From JAAXIE01 sp965263155 (GTDB taxonomy: Bacteria > Chloroflexota > Dehalococcoidia > Lucifugimonadales > JAAXIE01), in NCBI GenBank assembly GCA_965263155.1, contig OZ253586.1, positions 1-64,000 of the forward strand: a stretch of DNA of 64,000 bases, written 5' to 3'. Made by a program: the position numbers and the translations under genes. A model generated the notes under the pieces. The model saw nothing but the letters and a program-made list of their open reading frames with translations, ran no database searches and was not told where the DNA came from. Positions 25,474 through 34,145 of the stretch are shown here, one piece after another (the stretch's first letter is position 1; each line of letters starts with the position of its first letter).

Positions 25474-25697
25474 CTGTATCAAAGCTAGGGGGAGGCAGCG
25501 TCGCTGTCAACGGGCAGGTGTCAAGGCTGTCATGGTCATGGGAGGGGTGTAGCCGCAGGTGTTTCCAAGCGGAAATCCACGGCTAGGACCGCTTGGCAAA
25601 TGACAGTAGGGCAGTAGGGCGGCTTTCCCTGGCTAACGGGGCAATGCTAGAATCGGCCCTACTCAAGATGGGAAGACTTCCAATCCAAGGAGGCGTA

Positions 25698-26240
25698 ATG
25701 ACAGCGGAGAAGACTGATATGGTGCTGCTCGATCCCACGGTGGAGGCCTTGCCCGACAATACCAATATGGCGCCACGGCTTGATGGCCTGAATGGGCGGG
25801 TGGTGGGATTGCTGGCCAACGGCAAACGGAACTCCGACACCCTGCTGGATGCCGTGACGAGCCTTCTGCAGGACACCTACGACGTGAAGGGCGTGGTCCG
25901 CTTGAACAAGCGGGACGTCTCCCGTCCGGCCAAGCAGGAAATCGTGGACGAGCTGCTGGAGAAGTGCGATGCGGTGATTACCGCGGTCGGCGATTGAGGG
26001 TCGTGCAGTACGTGCAGTGTGCACGACGCAATCACCTTCGAGAAGGCCGGCATGCCGGCAGCAGCCATCTGCACCGAGCCCTTCATCCCCTCCGGCAACG
26101 CTATCGCCAAGATACGAGGCATTGAAGGCTATCCCTTTGCCATAATCCCCCACCCAGTGGGAAGCCTGGAAGAAGAGGGCGTTGCGCTGCAGGCGCGGCG
26201 GGCGCTGCCACAGGTTTTGGAGCTGCTGCTTACGAAGTAG
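25698..26240 (+). CDS. UGSC family selenoprotein (in-frame UGA = selenocysteine 100)
   Basis: Read from ATG 25698 (AAGGAGG at 25687-25693), the frame reaches UGA at 25995-25997 and continues without another stop to TAG 26238-26240. The result is 180 residues with selenocysteine at position 100. The context AVGD-U-GSCSTCSVHDAITFEKAG is the signature of the UGSC family (Sec-Gly-Ser-Cys), and the part after the UGA continues as a well-formed protein (GMPAAAICTEPFIPSGNAI, PFAIIPHPVGSLEEEG). A perfect hairpin starts 2 nt after the UGA. The N-terminal half has GRVVGLLANGKRNSD, a flavodoxin-like beta-alpha start. Redox chemistry at the Sec-Cys pair is expected; the substrate is unknown. The organism must encode selA/B/C/D elsewhere. 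Routine gene calling would split this gene at 25997. Confidence 0.88.
25995..26027 (+). promoter_or_regulatory. Bacterial SECIS hairpin directly after the UGA
   Basis: GTCGTGCA (26000-26007) and TGCACGAC (26020-26027) form a perfect 8-bp stem with a 12-nt loop, GTACGTGCAGTG, inside the coding region and directly downstream of the UGA. Bacterial SECIS elements occupy this position and recruit SelB. Confidence 0.75.
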
Positions 26241-26268
26241 GGGCAAGCTTGGGCTGTCACCGCATTGT

Positions 26269-27501
26269 CTACATTGGCCCGAGCGTCATCACCGGGTTGC
26301 GGTTGGCTAGATATTGTTCGGTGACGAAGGGGGAGCCGAAGCCGTAGTCGGTGGCGCACTGGCGGACTACCTGTAGGACCTCGGGGCGGAACTTGGCGGG
26401 GTCGGGTTCTTCGCCGCCGTCGAGGATACGGCGCATGAGGGTGCCGCTGAGTTCTTCCTTCTGGTCGGCGTGACCGCAGAGGCCCTGATAGGCTGATCCC
26501 TTGCAGACGGGGCAGTACCACCATTCGAGATTGAGCACAGGCTCGATGCCCAGTGGCGGTAGCTCGGAGAATATGCGGTGGGCAGCGTAGGTGTCGTAGT
26601 AGGAGCCAACGCCAGCGTGGTCGCGCCCGAACATATGGTGGGTGCAGCCTAGGTTCTTGCGGACGATGGCGTGGAACACGGCCTCCTTGGGGCCAGCGTA
26701 CCGCATGTCCCAAAGCAGCAGCGAGGTCATGTGCACGTCTTCGCGGAAATAGCCTGCTTGGCGCACGGTGTCGTGCCCCAATAGGATGGCCTCGTCGATG
26801 TAGTCGCCAAGCTTTTTCTCACCCACCACGGCATTTACCAGAACGCCATCGCTATCGGAGGCGAACCACGCGCCCTTCATGCTCCATTCGTGGCCTGCAT
26901 GGGGCACGTTGCGTGTCTGGTGGGCAACGACACGCTTCCAGCCGCGCTGGGCGATCGCTTGCCTCATGGTGGCGGGGGTATACCAAAAGTCGGCGAAGGG
27001 CTGCCCCAAGCTGGGCTGGTTTACCAGCGTCACCGGACCGCCAATGAAGCACTCTTCGTAGGCATAGGTGCGGGCCACGCCAGGGTGGGCTGCGTCGTTG
27101 GTGCCGTAGACGTGGCGGGCTATGGCCTCCTTGTCGTAGGAGTAGATGTCTTCAACCTCCAGCACTGCCAGCGGTTGGTCTTGGAAGGTGAGGAGCGCGG
27201 AATCGCCCACTTGCAAGCCCAACTCGGTTACCTGTTGCGCCGAGAGGTCGAAGACCACGGGCACCGACCAGATGTAGCCGTTGGCCAAGCTTATGGTCTC
27301 CACCACAGAGTGGAGGTCGGCACGGGTGAGGAAGCCCTGTAGGGGGGAGAAGTAGCCCAAGGCGATGTTCACGCACTCGCGTGCCAGCGGCTCGCGGATG
27401 GGGATGGTGGGCAGGCCCCGGACCCTTTGCAGGGCAGCCTCTCCGGTGAGCACCCGCTCTGTGAATTCTCCCCCATGGGGCGACAGGGCGTTATCAACCA
27501 T
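26269..27501 (-). CDS. sat: Sulfate adenylyltransferase (ATP sulfurylase)
   Basis: Forms APS from sulfate and ATP, the first step of sulfate assimilation, or works in reverse in sulfite oxidation. 410 residues from ATG 27501, preceded by GGAGG at 9-nt spacing. The catalytic motif appears as VVAHQTRNVPHAGHE (HxxH-like) and a second phosphate-binding block as MFGRDHAGVGSYYD. A cysteine cluster CPVCKGSAYQGLCGH near the C-terminus resembles the zinc site found in dissimilatory-type and archaeal Sat. No APS kinase, APS reductase or CysDN partner is adjacent, so the direction is not certain. Convergent with the selenoprotein gene. Confidence 0.93.
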   Translation of the reverse strand: MVDNALSPHGGEFTERVLTGEAALQRVRGLPTIPIREPLARECVNIALGYFSPLQGFLTRADLHSVVETISLANGYIWSVPVVFDLSAQQVTELGLQVGDSALLTFQDQPLAVLEVEDIYSYDKEAIARHVYGTNDAAHPGVARTYAYEECFIGGPVTLVNQPSLGQPFADFWYTPATMRQAIAQRGWKRVVAHQTRNVPHAGHEWSMKGAWFASDSDGVLVNAVVGEKKLGDYIDEAILLGHDTVRQAGYFREDVHMTSLLLWDMRYAGPKEAVFHAIVRKNLGCTHHMFGRDHAGVGSYYDTYAAHRIFSELPPLGIEPVLNLEWWYCPVCKGSAYQGLCGHADQKEELSGTLMRRILDGGEEPDPAKFRPEVLQVVRQCATDYGFGSPFVTEQYLANRNPVMTLGPM

Positions 27502-27560
27502 GATTGGATTCCTCCGTCTCAAAATGAACCGATTGCGAGCCTACAGCCCCCGTCTTCCCC

Positions 27561-27655
27561 TTGACCTGTTGGGGCCATGTATGAAGATGAAAAGGAGAAT
27601 GACATCTAGGTCGCTGACTTGTCCGGTAGTCCGTGCCGTGGATTCCCGTCTATGG
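27561..27655 (+). repeat. REP-like dispersed repeat, copy B
   Basis: About 95 bp upstream of sat align loosely with 34951-35050; the best-conserved part is ACTTGTCCGGTAGTCCGTGC (27617-27636) followed by CGTGGATTCCCG. Confidence 0.5.
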
Positions 27656-28190
27656 AGACCTTTGCACAACTGCCGAGATTGCAGACACTGTGGGCTTCGG
27701 GTACCACATTTGTTGCATTTCAATACCCATTTATTCGTATTCTTTGGGTCCTTAGATACCTATACCATAGTATTCCGGTGCTAATTTACTTTTACATTAT
27801 TGCACCGGGATTTGCAGCGGCGCAGCTACGAAACAGCTTTGCTTTAGTGCAGGCCTCGCGCCAGATCATTTTTGCGTTTTTGTGCCATATCGTAGTGTGT
27901 GCTCAGCAAGTTACAGGTTGGAATGGGGCCGCAACCTCATCTCCGGACCAAGCCCGGGCAGGCTTCAGTGTTCCGCTCAAGGTGAGGTGGCTTTGCGAAG
28001 GGTCACAAGATGGGGTTGGGCCAGCCTCTATGCAGGCTAGCGCGGAAGGCCAGCCCCGGTCAACGGGCCGGTGACAGTGTGGAGGCTTGTTACTCAAAGG
28101 TCTCCCCGGACCCCGGACCGGGCGAGACTCTCCGCGGGATGACGGAGCGGTGGAGCGCCTTGGTGTAGGGCCTTTTCTCATCGCTGTGAT
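27656..28190. other. Gene-poor region with short palindromes
   Basis: An open frame of 151 codons exists but has no protein-like character. Present instead: an inverted repeat CCGGTGC (27775-27781) / GCACCGG (27802-27808) with an AT-rich loop, a reversed CAGCTACGAA copy of the octamer near 27825, and near 28055 GTCAACGGGCCGGTGACA, similar to strings at 25505 and 41805. This suggests a decayed copy of the dispersed element. Confidence 0.4.
28103..28140. repeat. REP-like repeat fragment
   Basis: CCCCGGACCCCGGACCGGGC followed by GAGACTC resembles the palindromic half of repeat copy A (23751-23785). Confidence 0.35.
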
Positions 28191-28196
28191 GGTGCA

Positions 28197-28330
28197 CTAG
28201 TACATCTGTCCGTTATCCCTTTGCCCTCCTTCGGCATGTGCCGGGCTTTCCCCGGCTCGGACTACTACAAGGGCTCCGTGACCATAGGGGTCTCCCCTCG
28301 TAAGGCATCCCGCGTTCCGTTGACTTTGGG
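28197..28330 (-). mobile_element. Possible group II intron relic (region preceding an intron RT gene)
   Basis: Read on the minus strand, this stretch (AACGGAACGCGGGATGCC, then ATGGTCACGGAGCCC, TAGTAGTCCGAG, GGGGAAAGCCC, CGAAGGAGGGCAAAGGG) resembles from memory the RNA segment that precedes the reverse-transcriptase gene of bacterial group II introns. Its conceptual peptide RGDPYGHGALVVVRAGESPA is likewise a familiar by-product. No reverse transcriptase follows, so it would be a dead fragment. A partial second copy of its edge (GTACATCTG.GCGTTATCCCT) occurs at 28919-28940. Confidence 0.4.
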
Positions 28331-28348
28331 GACAGAGCTTTGCTAATT
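28320..28348 (+). promoter_or_regulatory. Candidate promoter for the membrane microprotein
   Basis: TTGACT (28320-28325), 17-bp spacer, CTAATT (28343-28348). The -10 is weak. Confidence 0.35.
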
Positions 28349-28411
28349 TTCCCACAGACACTTCCGATTGGAGCAGTACCATGAAGATGCTGCTTAGGGG
28401 GGGTGGCTACG

Positions 28412-28501
28412 GTGGTCAAAACCGCCGTGATAGTCGCGGTGGGGATGGCGATGGCGATTGCCTTCCTTTATGCGGTGTCTTGGGTATTTGGGTTTGACTA
28501 A
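28412..28501 (+). CDS. 29-residue single-span membrane microprotein
   Basis: GTG 28412 with the G-rich site AGGGGGGG (28396-28403) upstream, ending TAA 28501. The product starts VVKTAVIVAVGMAMAIAFLY and ends AVSWVFGFD: one short basic residue, then a transmembrane helix and an acidic end. It resembles in style the tiny accessory subunits of transporters or oxidases. I do not recognise a family. GTG 28403 would add three residues (VAT). A perfect 11-bp hairpin follows 24 bp after the stop. Confidence 0.5.
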   Translation: MVKTAVIVAVGMAMAIAFLYAVSWVFGFD

Positions 28502-28524
28502 TTACCCATTAGGGGCGAAGGGTT

Positions 28525-28550
28525 GTCCTGTGTCGCTTTCGACACAGGAC
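28525..28550 (+). terminator. Hairpin after microprotein gene
   Basis: GTCCTGTGTCG (28525-28535) and CGACACAGGAC (28540-28550) pair perfectly around a CTTT loop. No T tract follows, so it may be a structure other than an intrinsic terminator. Confidence 0.4.
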
Positions 28551-28931
28551 GTTCTAGCGCGACTGCAGGTGCCCCGTTCGTCCCCTAGAATTGACCGCAT
28601 TGGCCATCGTCCACTCATCGAAGGTGCACCCGTCTCGGCAACGGGCCAGTGCAATGAGTGGCGCCGGGTTACAAGCGTTCGACCGGCGGGTGTGCTCTGG
28701 AGACTGGGGTTCAGGCAATCCAGCTTTCACCGTATCGCGCGGGTCTTGCGGAACCGGCCTTACAACGCTTTCAGACCGTAGCCGCTTTATCGACATGCTA
28801 CTTCCCCCCTAGGCTTTCGCTTTAAGGTAGGTCGATTGGCCTAGGAACTCCCTCCGAATTCCTCCCGACTGAGTCGGGTATCCTATGCCTCGTTACGCGG
28901 CGTACAGATGTCCTCCTGGTACATCTGTGCG
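28551..28931. other. Intergenic region without recognisable gene
   Basis: Short open frames on both strands lack protein character. The right end (28919-28940) repeats the edge of the intron-like relic at 28199-28222, which suggests rearranged mobile DNA. Confidence 0.35.
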
Positions 28932-31271
28932 TTATCCCTCGGGGTGGAGGATGCGCCACACCTTTTCGGGGCGGATGGGGATGTCGATGTGCTCCACTCC
29001 TAGGTGGGAGAGGGCGTCGACGACTGCGCCGACTATTGTGGGCGTGGCGGCAACTGTGGCCATTTCGCCGATGCCCTTGGCTCCCATGGGGTTGTTGGGT
29101 GTGGGGGTTACGGTGCGGTCCAAGGTGAAGCTGGGTAGCCCGTCGGCGTAAGGAATGGCGTAGTCCATGAGGCTGCCTGAAATAAGCTGCCCTTGGTCGT
29201 CGTATACGGCTTCCTCCAGCAGGGCTTGGCCGATGCCTTGGGCCAAGCCGCCGTGTATCTGCCCTTCCACGAGCATGGGGTTGATGACGGTGCCACAGTC
29301 GTCCACGGAGAAGTAGCGGCTGAGGGTGACCTCTCCGGTATCGGTGTCGATGTTGACCACAGCCACATGGGCGCTGTAGGGGAAGGTGAGGCCGGGCGGC
29401 TCCCAGAAAGCGGTTGCCTCGAGGCCGCGCTCGACTTCGGGGGGCAGGATGCGCCCGTCGTAGGCCTCGCGGGCTACGTCGGCCCAAGTGACCGACTTTT
29501 CCATAACGTCCTCGACGTAGAACCGACCGCCTTCCAGCACCACCTGCTGTGGAGATACTTCGAGGAGGGCGGCGGCTATCTTAGCACCCTGCTCTTTGAC
29601 CTTTGCGCCTGCTTGCAGGATGGCGGTGCCTCCTACTGCCAGAGCCCGGCTGCCAAATGTGCCCGTGCCCTTGGGCACCACGTCGGTGTCGCCGTGTATC
29701 ACGTCAATGTCATCGAAGGGGACACCAAGGTCGTCGGCGGCCAGCTGCGCAAAGGAGGTCTCCTCACCCTGTCCGTGGGGCGACGCGCCGGTGAGCACAC
29801 TGACCTTGCCCGATGGATGGAAGCGTACCACTGCGCTCTCGAAGCCCCCCAAGCCACCCATGGTGAAGGCAGGCCCCATGCCGCATATCTCGGTGGTGAC
29901 GGTGACGCCGATGCCCATGAGGCCGCCCTGCTGGCGCACGCGCTCTTTCTCGGCTCGCAGTTCGGAATAGCCTGCAATCTCCAATGCCTTGTCCAAAGCT
30001 TCGGGGTAGTTGGCGCTGTCGTAGGGCATGTGAGTGGGTGTCACGTAGGGGAAGGACTCGGTAGGGATGAAGTTCTTACGCCTGATGTCGGTGGGATCCA
30101 TGCCGAGCTTCCGGGCGATGAGGTCCATCACCCGCTCGATGATGTAAGCGGCTTCGGGCCGGCCCGCACCGCGATAGGCGTCGTAGGGAATCTTGTTGGT
30201 CAACACACCGTAGGCGTTCCAAGCAAAGTTCTGTACGCCGTACACGCCTGGAGCCATCACCGGTGTGAGGGTGGGAATCATGTGGGAGACGACTTGGCAG
30301 TAGGCGCCTAGGTCGGCGTACAGGCGAAGGCGCAGGGCGGTCAAGGTGCCGTCGTTCTTGTAGGCTGCTTCTACGTACTGGGACTGGCCGCGGCCGTGGG
30401 CGGTGGCGACGAAATTCTCCGTACGCTCCTCAATCCACTTCACGGGGCGTCCCAGCTTCATGCTGAGGAGGCAGGCCAAGGAGTTTTCGGGGTACGAGTT
30501 CATCTTGACGCCGAAGCCGCCGCCCATGTCGATGACAATCACCCGCACCTTGTTTTCCGGCACGCCAATGATGCTCGAAATGAAGGTTCTCTCCAGATGG
30601 GGGCTCTGCGTACCCACCCAAAGAGTCATCTTGCCCTCAGCCCGCTCGTAGTTGGCGACGACAGCCCGGCCCTCCATGGGCACAGCCACCAAGCGAGGTT
30701 GCGACATCTTGGCCGACACTGTGCCGTCGGCTTGGGCAAAGGCCTCGTCAGGTTCTCCGGCGGTGCCGGAAGCCTCGTAGCAGATGTTGGTGCCCAGCTC
30801 GGGGTGGACCAACTCGGAGTCCACGGTGGCCGACTCCTCCATATCGACTGCAGGGGTCGTCACCTCGTACTGGACCTTGATCAGCTCCACGGCGTCCCGG
30901 GCCGTGTTGCGGTCAGTGGCCACCACAGCGGCTACCACCTCGCCTACGAACACCACCCTGTCGGTGGCCAGTGGGTAGCGGTCGGCGTACTTCATATCGG
31001 GAAACGGAGCGGCGACAGGCAGGGGTGCCTGGCACAGTTGGAGGCACTCTTCACCGGTCATCACGGCCAGAACTTTGGGGTGCTGCTGGGCCTTTGAAAC
31101 ATCTACTCCCAGGATACGGGCCGATGCGTGGGGGCTGCGCAATACCGACATGTAGGTCATGCCGGGAAGTTGCACGTCGTCGGTGTACTTGCCCTCGCCG
31201 GTGATGAGCCGGGGGTCTTCCTTGCGCTTCACCGAGGCTCCAACCATGCGGGACGGCTGGCCTATTACCAT
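28932..31271 (-). CDS. Xanthine dehydrogenase-family molybdenum subunit, form II CoxL-like
   Basis: 779 residues, the full length for the molybdopterin subunit of CO dehydrogenase/aldehyde oxidase enzymes. N-terminal a/b hammerhead (VKRKEDPRLITGEGKYTDD), the block GGGFGVKMN, and the active-site loop PYDAYRGAGRPEAAY. AYRGAGR is the form II signature, as opposed to AYxCSFR of true CO dehydrogenase, so the substrate is probably an aldehyde or N-heterocycle. C-terminal MGAKGIGEM carries the catalytic Glu. The FAD and 2Fe-2S subunits that normally complete the complex are not adjacent on either side, so it is orphan here. Confidence 0.92.
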   Translation of the reverse strand: MVIGQPSRMVGASVKRKEDPRLITGEGKYTDDVQLPGMTYMSVLRSPHASARILGVDVSKAQQHPKVLAVMTGEECLQLCQAPLPVAAPFPDMKYADRYPLATDRVVFVGEVVAAVVATDRNTARDAVELIKVQYEVTTPAVDMEESATVDSELVHPELGTNICYEASGTAGEPDEAFAQADGTVSAKMSQPRLVAVPMEGRAVVANYERAEGKMTLWVGTQSPHLERTFISSIIGVPENKVRVIVIDMGGGFGVKMNSYPENSLACLLSMKLGRPVKWIEERTENFVATAHGRGQSQYVEAAYKNDGTLTALRLRLYADLGAYCQVVSHMIPTLTPVMAPGVYGVQNFAWNAYGVLTNKIPYDAYRGAGRPEAAYIIERVMDLIARKLGMDPTDIRRKNFIPTESFPYVTPTHMPYDSANYPEALDKALEIAGYSELRAEKERVRQQGGLMGIGVTVTTEICGMGPAFTMGGLGGFESAVVRFHPSGKVSVLTGASPHGQGEETSFAQLAADDLGVPFDDIDVIHGDTDVVPKGTGTFGSRALAVGGTAILQAGAKVKEQGAKIAAALLEVSPQQVVLEGGRFYVEDVMEKSVTWADVAREAYDGRILPPEVERGLEATAFWEPPGLTFPYSAHVAVVNIDTDTGEVTLSRYFSVDDCGTVINPMLVEGQIHGGLAQGIGQALLEEAVYDDQGQLISGSLMDYAIPYADGLPSFTLDRTVTPTPNNPMGAKGIGEMATVAATPTIVGAVVDALSHLGVEHIDIPIRPEKVWRILHPEG

Positions 31272-31487
31272 GGCTATCCTCCTTAAGGCGGGGGCTGTGC
31301 AAGCAGGGTGTGCGAATGATCCGAATGGATGGACTCATTCAGCTGCATATACCTAACGCGCCAATTCTATCATGGCTTTGTGTAGCAGGAGCGTAAGACC
31401 GGGAGAGGAGGCACTCGGGACGGACTGATAAGCGTCAAGAAGGAAGCTACTAGACTTTACGCAATTGGCGGCCATATCATACGTTAC

Positions 31488-33713
31488 ATGGTTGCGACCA
31501 GCGGAATGGGCGTGGTCCCTGAGGAGTTGGCTTCGCGTCTCCGCCAGTACCTGCCGCAAGAGCAGGTTGGGCGAATTGAGGCAGCCTACGAGTATGCCAA
31601 CGATTGCCATGAAGGCCAGACTCGCCGGTCGGGCGAGCCTTACATGGAGCACCCGCTGAACACCGCGCTGGTCTTGGCGGACCTGCGTCTTGATACCGAC
31701 ACCCTGTGCGCCGCCCTCCTTCACGATGTGATGGAGGACTGTGGTGTCACCTTCACGGACTTGGAGCGGGAGTTCGGCGAGGAAGTTGCCCGCTTGGTCG
31801 ATGCGGTCACTAAGCTGACGCGCATGGACTACGAGAAGCTAGGACGCACCTACTCCGAGGACCGGCTGAACGACGAGAGTCTGCGCAAGATGCTTGTGGC
31901 TATGGCGAAAGATGGGCGGGTGGTGCTCATCAAGCTGGCAGACCGGTTGCACAACATGCAGACCCTGCCAGCCCTCTCCCCAGAACGGCAGAAGGCCATC
32001 GCTCAGGAGACGCTGGACATCTACGGTCCCCTAGCCCACCGGCTGGGCATATGGGACATGAAGTGGCGCTTGGAAGACCTAGCCTACCGACACTTGGAGC
32101 CGGAGAAGTACCACGAGATTTCCGGCATGCTCTCCTCCAAGCGCACAGAGCGTGAGGAGTACGTGGAGCGGGTGTCGGAGGTCCTTTCCGCTGAGATGGA
32201 GAAGGCCGACATCAAGGCCCAAGTTACTGGCCGTCCCAAGCACATCTACAGCATCGCGCGAAAAATCGACAAATATGAGTCGCAGCAGAAGACCCGCACC
32301 GATATTTACGATCTGTATGCCCTGCGGGTGCTGGTGGAGACGCAAGCCGACTGCTACAACGCCTTGGGCGCGGTGCATAACCTGTGGCGACCCATACCGG
32401 GGCAGTTCGACGACTACATTGCGAGCCACAAAGATAACATGTACCAATCGCTGCACACTACGGTGATGTGCGAAGGGACGGTGCCTCTGGAGGTGCAGAT
32501 ACGCACCCATGAGATGCACCAAGTGGCGGAGTACGGAGTGGCCGCCCACTACCGTTATAAAGAGGGACGCTCCTCGGACATGCGGTTCGAGGAGAAGATG
32601 GCTTGGCTGCGCCAACTTCTGGAGTCGCAGCGGGAGGTCACCACCACCGACGAGTTCCTGGAGACCGTCAAAACCGACCTCTTCCCAGATCAAGTCTTTA
32701 TATATACGCCCAAGGGTGACATCGTGGAGTTGCCGACAGGCTCCACGCCTCTGGACTTTGCCTACAAGATACATACGGAGTTGGGTCACCGCTGCGTGGG
32801 GTCCAAGGTCAACGGCCGATTGGTGTCCTTGGACTATACCCTGAAAAGCGGCGATACAGTGGAGGTAGTCAGCACCAAGGTCGCGCGCGGCCCTAGGCTG
32901 GACTGGCTCAACCCCAACCTAGGCATGCTGAAGTCGGCCTCCGCCCGGCAGGAGGTACGGCAGTGGTTCCGGCGCCAGCAGCGTGGCAGCAACATGCAGC
33001 GTGGTCGCGAGTTGTTGCGTCGCGAACTGAAGAGGCTCGGAATCACGATGGACGAAGCCCAAGTAGCCCAGACCTTTGGATACAACAACTCGGACGAGTT
33101 CCTGGCGGCCCTAGGGTCAGGTATAGTCACTGAGAACCAGGTGTTCGGGCGTCTAACGTCGCTGCAGACGGGCCCCCGTCCTGGAGAAGGGCCGCAACCG
33201 ACAGAAGTCCCCCTCTCCAGCCCCACCTCGGGGATCCAGGTGCTGGGTGTGGGAGACCTGCTGATGCGCATGGGGCGTTGCTGTAACCCGCTGCCGGGCG
33301 ACGAGATCGTGGGCTTCGTAACTCGCACCAGTGGCGTGACGGTACACAAGACCAGTTGCCCCAACCTGAAGAACGAGGACGAGACGGAGAGGCTGGTGGA
33401 GGTACAGTGGGGCCAGAGCCGGCAACTCTATCCGGTGAGAGTCAGCGTCCTAGCTTGGGACAGGGTGGGCCTGCTGAGCGACGTAACAACCCGCGTAGCG
33501 GAAGAGGGTGTCAACATTGCCTCAGTGGTGACGGCGGAGCAGAGAGATGGCACGGCCACTCTGTCGCTAACCGTCTATATCACGGGGGTCGACCAACTCA
33601 GCCGCCTCTTCTCCAAGCTGGAGGGTGTGCGGGGCGTGATCCGCGCCGTACGCACCAACGGCGAGGCCACCAGCGGCGAGAAGGTGCGCAGCGCAACGGG
33701 TGCCAAGAGATAA
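31488..33713 (+). CDS. RelA/SpoT-type (p)ppGpp synthetase/hydrolase
   Basis: 741 residues, bifunctional long RSH architecture. HD hydrolase domain with HPLNTALVLADL and the metal motif LLHDVMEDCG plus KLADRLHNMQTL; synthetase domain with GRPKHIYSIARKI and YQSLHTTVMCEG; TGS domain (VFIYTPKGDIVELPTGSTPLDFAY); a conserved-cysteine domain (MGRCCNPLPGDEIVGFV) and C-terminal ACT. The intact HD residues indicate hydrolase activity is retained. ATG 31488 has no strong ribosome site. It is followed after about 80 bp by rpsT. Confidence 0.95.
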   Translation: MVATSGMGVVPEELASRLRQYLPQEQVGRIEAAYEYANDCHEGQTRRSGEPYMEHPLNTALVLADLRLDTDTLCAALLHDVMEDCGVTFTDLEREFGEEVARLVDAVTKLTRMDYEKLGRTYSEDRLNDESLRKMLVAMAKDGRVVLIKLADRLHNMQTLPALSPERQKAIAQETLDIYGPLAHRLGIWDMKWRLEDLAYRHLEPEKYHEISGMLSSKRTEREEYVERVSEVLSAEMEKADIKAQVTGRPKHIYSIARKIDKYESQQKTRTDIYDLYALRVLVETQADCYNALGAVHNLWRPIPGQFDDYIASHKDNMYQSLHTTVMCEGTVPLEVQIRTHEMHQVAEYGVAAHYRYKEGRSSDMRFEEKMAWLRQLLESQREVTTTDEFLETVKTDLFPDQVFIYTPKGDIVELPTGSTPLDFAYKIHTELGHRCVGSKVNGRLVSLDYTLKSGDTVEVVSTKVARGPRLDWLNPNLGMLKSASARQEVRQWFRRQQRGSNMQRGRELLRRELKRLGITMDEAQVAQTFGYNNSDEFLAALGSGIVTENQVFGRLTSLQTGPRPGEGPQPTEVPLSSPTSGIQVLGVGDLLMRMGRCCNPLPGDEIVGFVTRTSGVTVHKTSCPNLKNEDETERLVEVQWGQSRQLYPVRVSVLAWDRVGLLSDVTTRVAEEGVNIASVVTAEQRDGTATLSLTVYITGVDQLSRLFSKLEGVRGVIRAVRTNGEATSGEKVRSATGAKR

Positions 33714-33792
33714 CCCGCCTGTAGTAGGATAAGTGGCCGTAAAACGGTAGCCTAGAAAAAGACAGTCTCGAAGATGTCGCGGGAGGTACTAA

Positions 33793-34053
33793 TTGCCCAG
33801 TGAAAGGTCGGCGCGCACCTCGGAGCGACGCCGCGTCAGAAACCGCCAGACGCGCAGGGCCACCCGTACCATAGTGGCCGGCGCCACCACATCTCTGCGT
33901 GTAGATGGCCCTGAAGAGGCACAGCCCGCCATACAACAGGCCCTCCGCGCCTTGGACCGTGCAGTACGCAAGGGCATACTGCACCGCAACAACGCCGCCC
34001 GCCGCAAGTCCCGCCTCATGGCCAAGGTCAACGCAGCCCAGAACGCTACATGA
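33793..34053 (+). CDS. rpsT: 30S ribosomal protein S20
   Basis: 86 residues, very basic (RRRVRNRQTRRATRTI, then RNNAARRKSRLMAKVNAA), the helical bundle that binds 16S rRNA. It starts with TTG at 33793, with GGGAGG at 33781-33786 six nt upstream; TTG starts are known for rpsT in other bacteria and slow its translation. Downstream of RSH and upstream of lexA. Confidence 0.93.
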   Translation: MPSERSARTSERRRVRNRQTRRATRTIVAGATTSLRVDGPEEAQPAIQQALRALDRAVRKGILHRNNAARRKSRLMAKVNAAQNAT

Positions 34054-34061
34054 ACATGTTC
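34052..34061. promoter_or_regulatory. Palindrome GAACATGTTC before the lexA promoter
   Basis: A perfect 10-bp palindrome, 20 bp upstream of the lexA -35. GAAC..GTTC half-sites are those of the Gram-positive LexA box, but the spacing here is 2 rather than 4 bp, so a LexA role is only possible. Confidence 0.3.
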
Positions 34062-34080
34062 TACTTGTGACATCGCTTCG

Positions 34081-34109
34081 TTGACACCCCCATGGGCTGT
34101 GGGTAGAGT
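34081..34109 (+). promoter_or_regulatory. Promoter of lexA
   Basis: TTGACA 34081-34086, 17-bp spacer with CCCCCATGGG, TAGAGT 34104-34109. It is followed by the lexA start about 37 bp on and shares the TTGACACCC pattern. Confidence 0.6.
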
Positions 34110-34145
34110 CTTAATCTCTAGTGTTAGGATATGGCGGGGGGTGGT

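Noticed and set aside
24137..25510. 457-codon minus-strand frame opposite the 349-aa gene
   Set aside because: Shadow of the + strand gene; extends through the repeat region and has no domain-like sequence.
25593..25997. A 134-codon gene ending at UGA 25997
   Set aside because: The frame continues with the UGSC motif and SECIS-like hairpin; the UGA is read as selenocysteine and the start is ATG 25698.
27619..28074. 151-codon + strand frame
   Set aside because: Runs through repeat copy B and palindromes; no ribosome site and random composition.
28458..28781. 107-codon + strand frame
   Set aside because: Starts inside the microprotein gene and crosses a perfect hairpin; no family features.
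29193..30311. 372-codon + strand frame
   Set aside because: Antisense to the CoxL-like gene.
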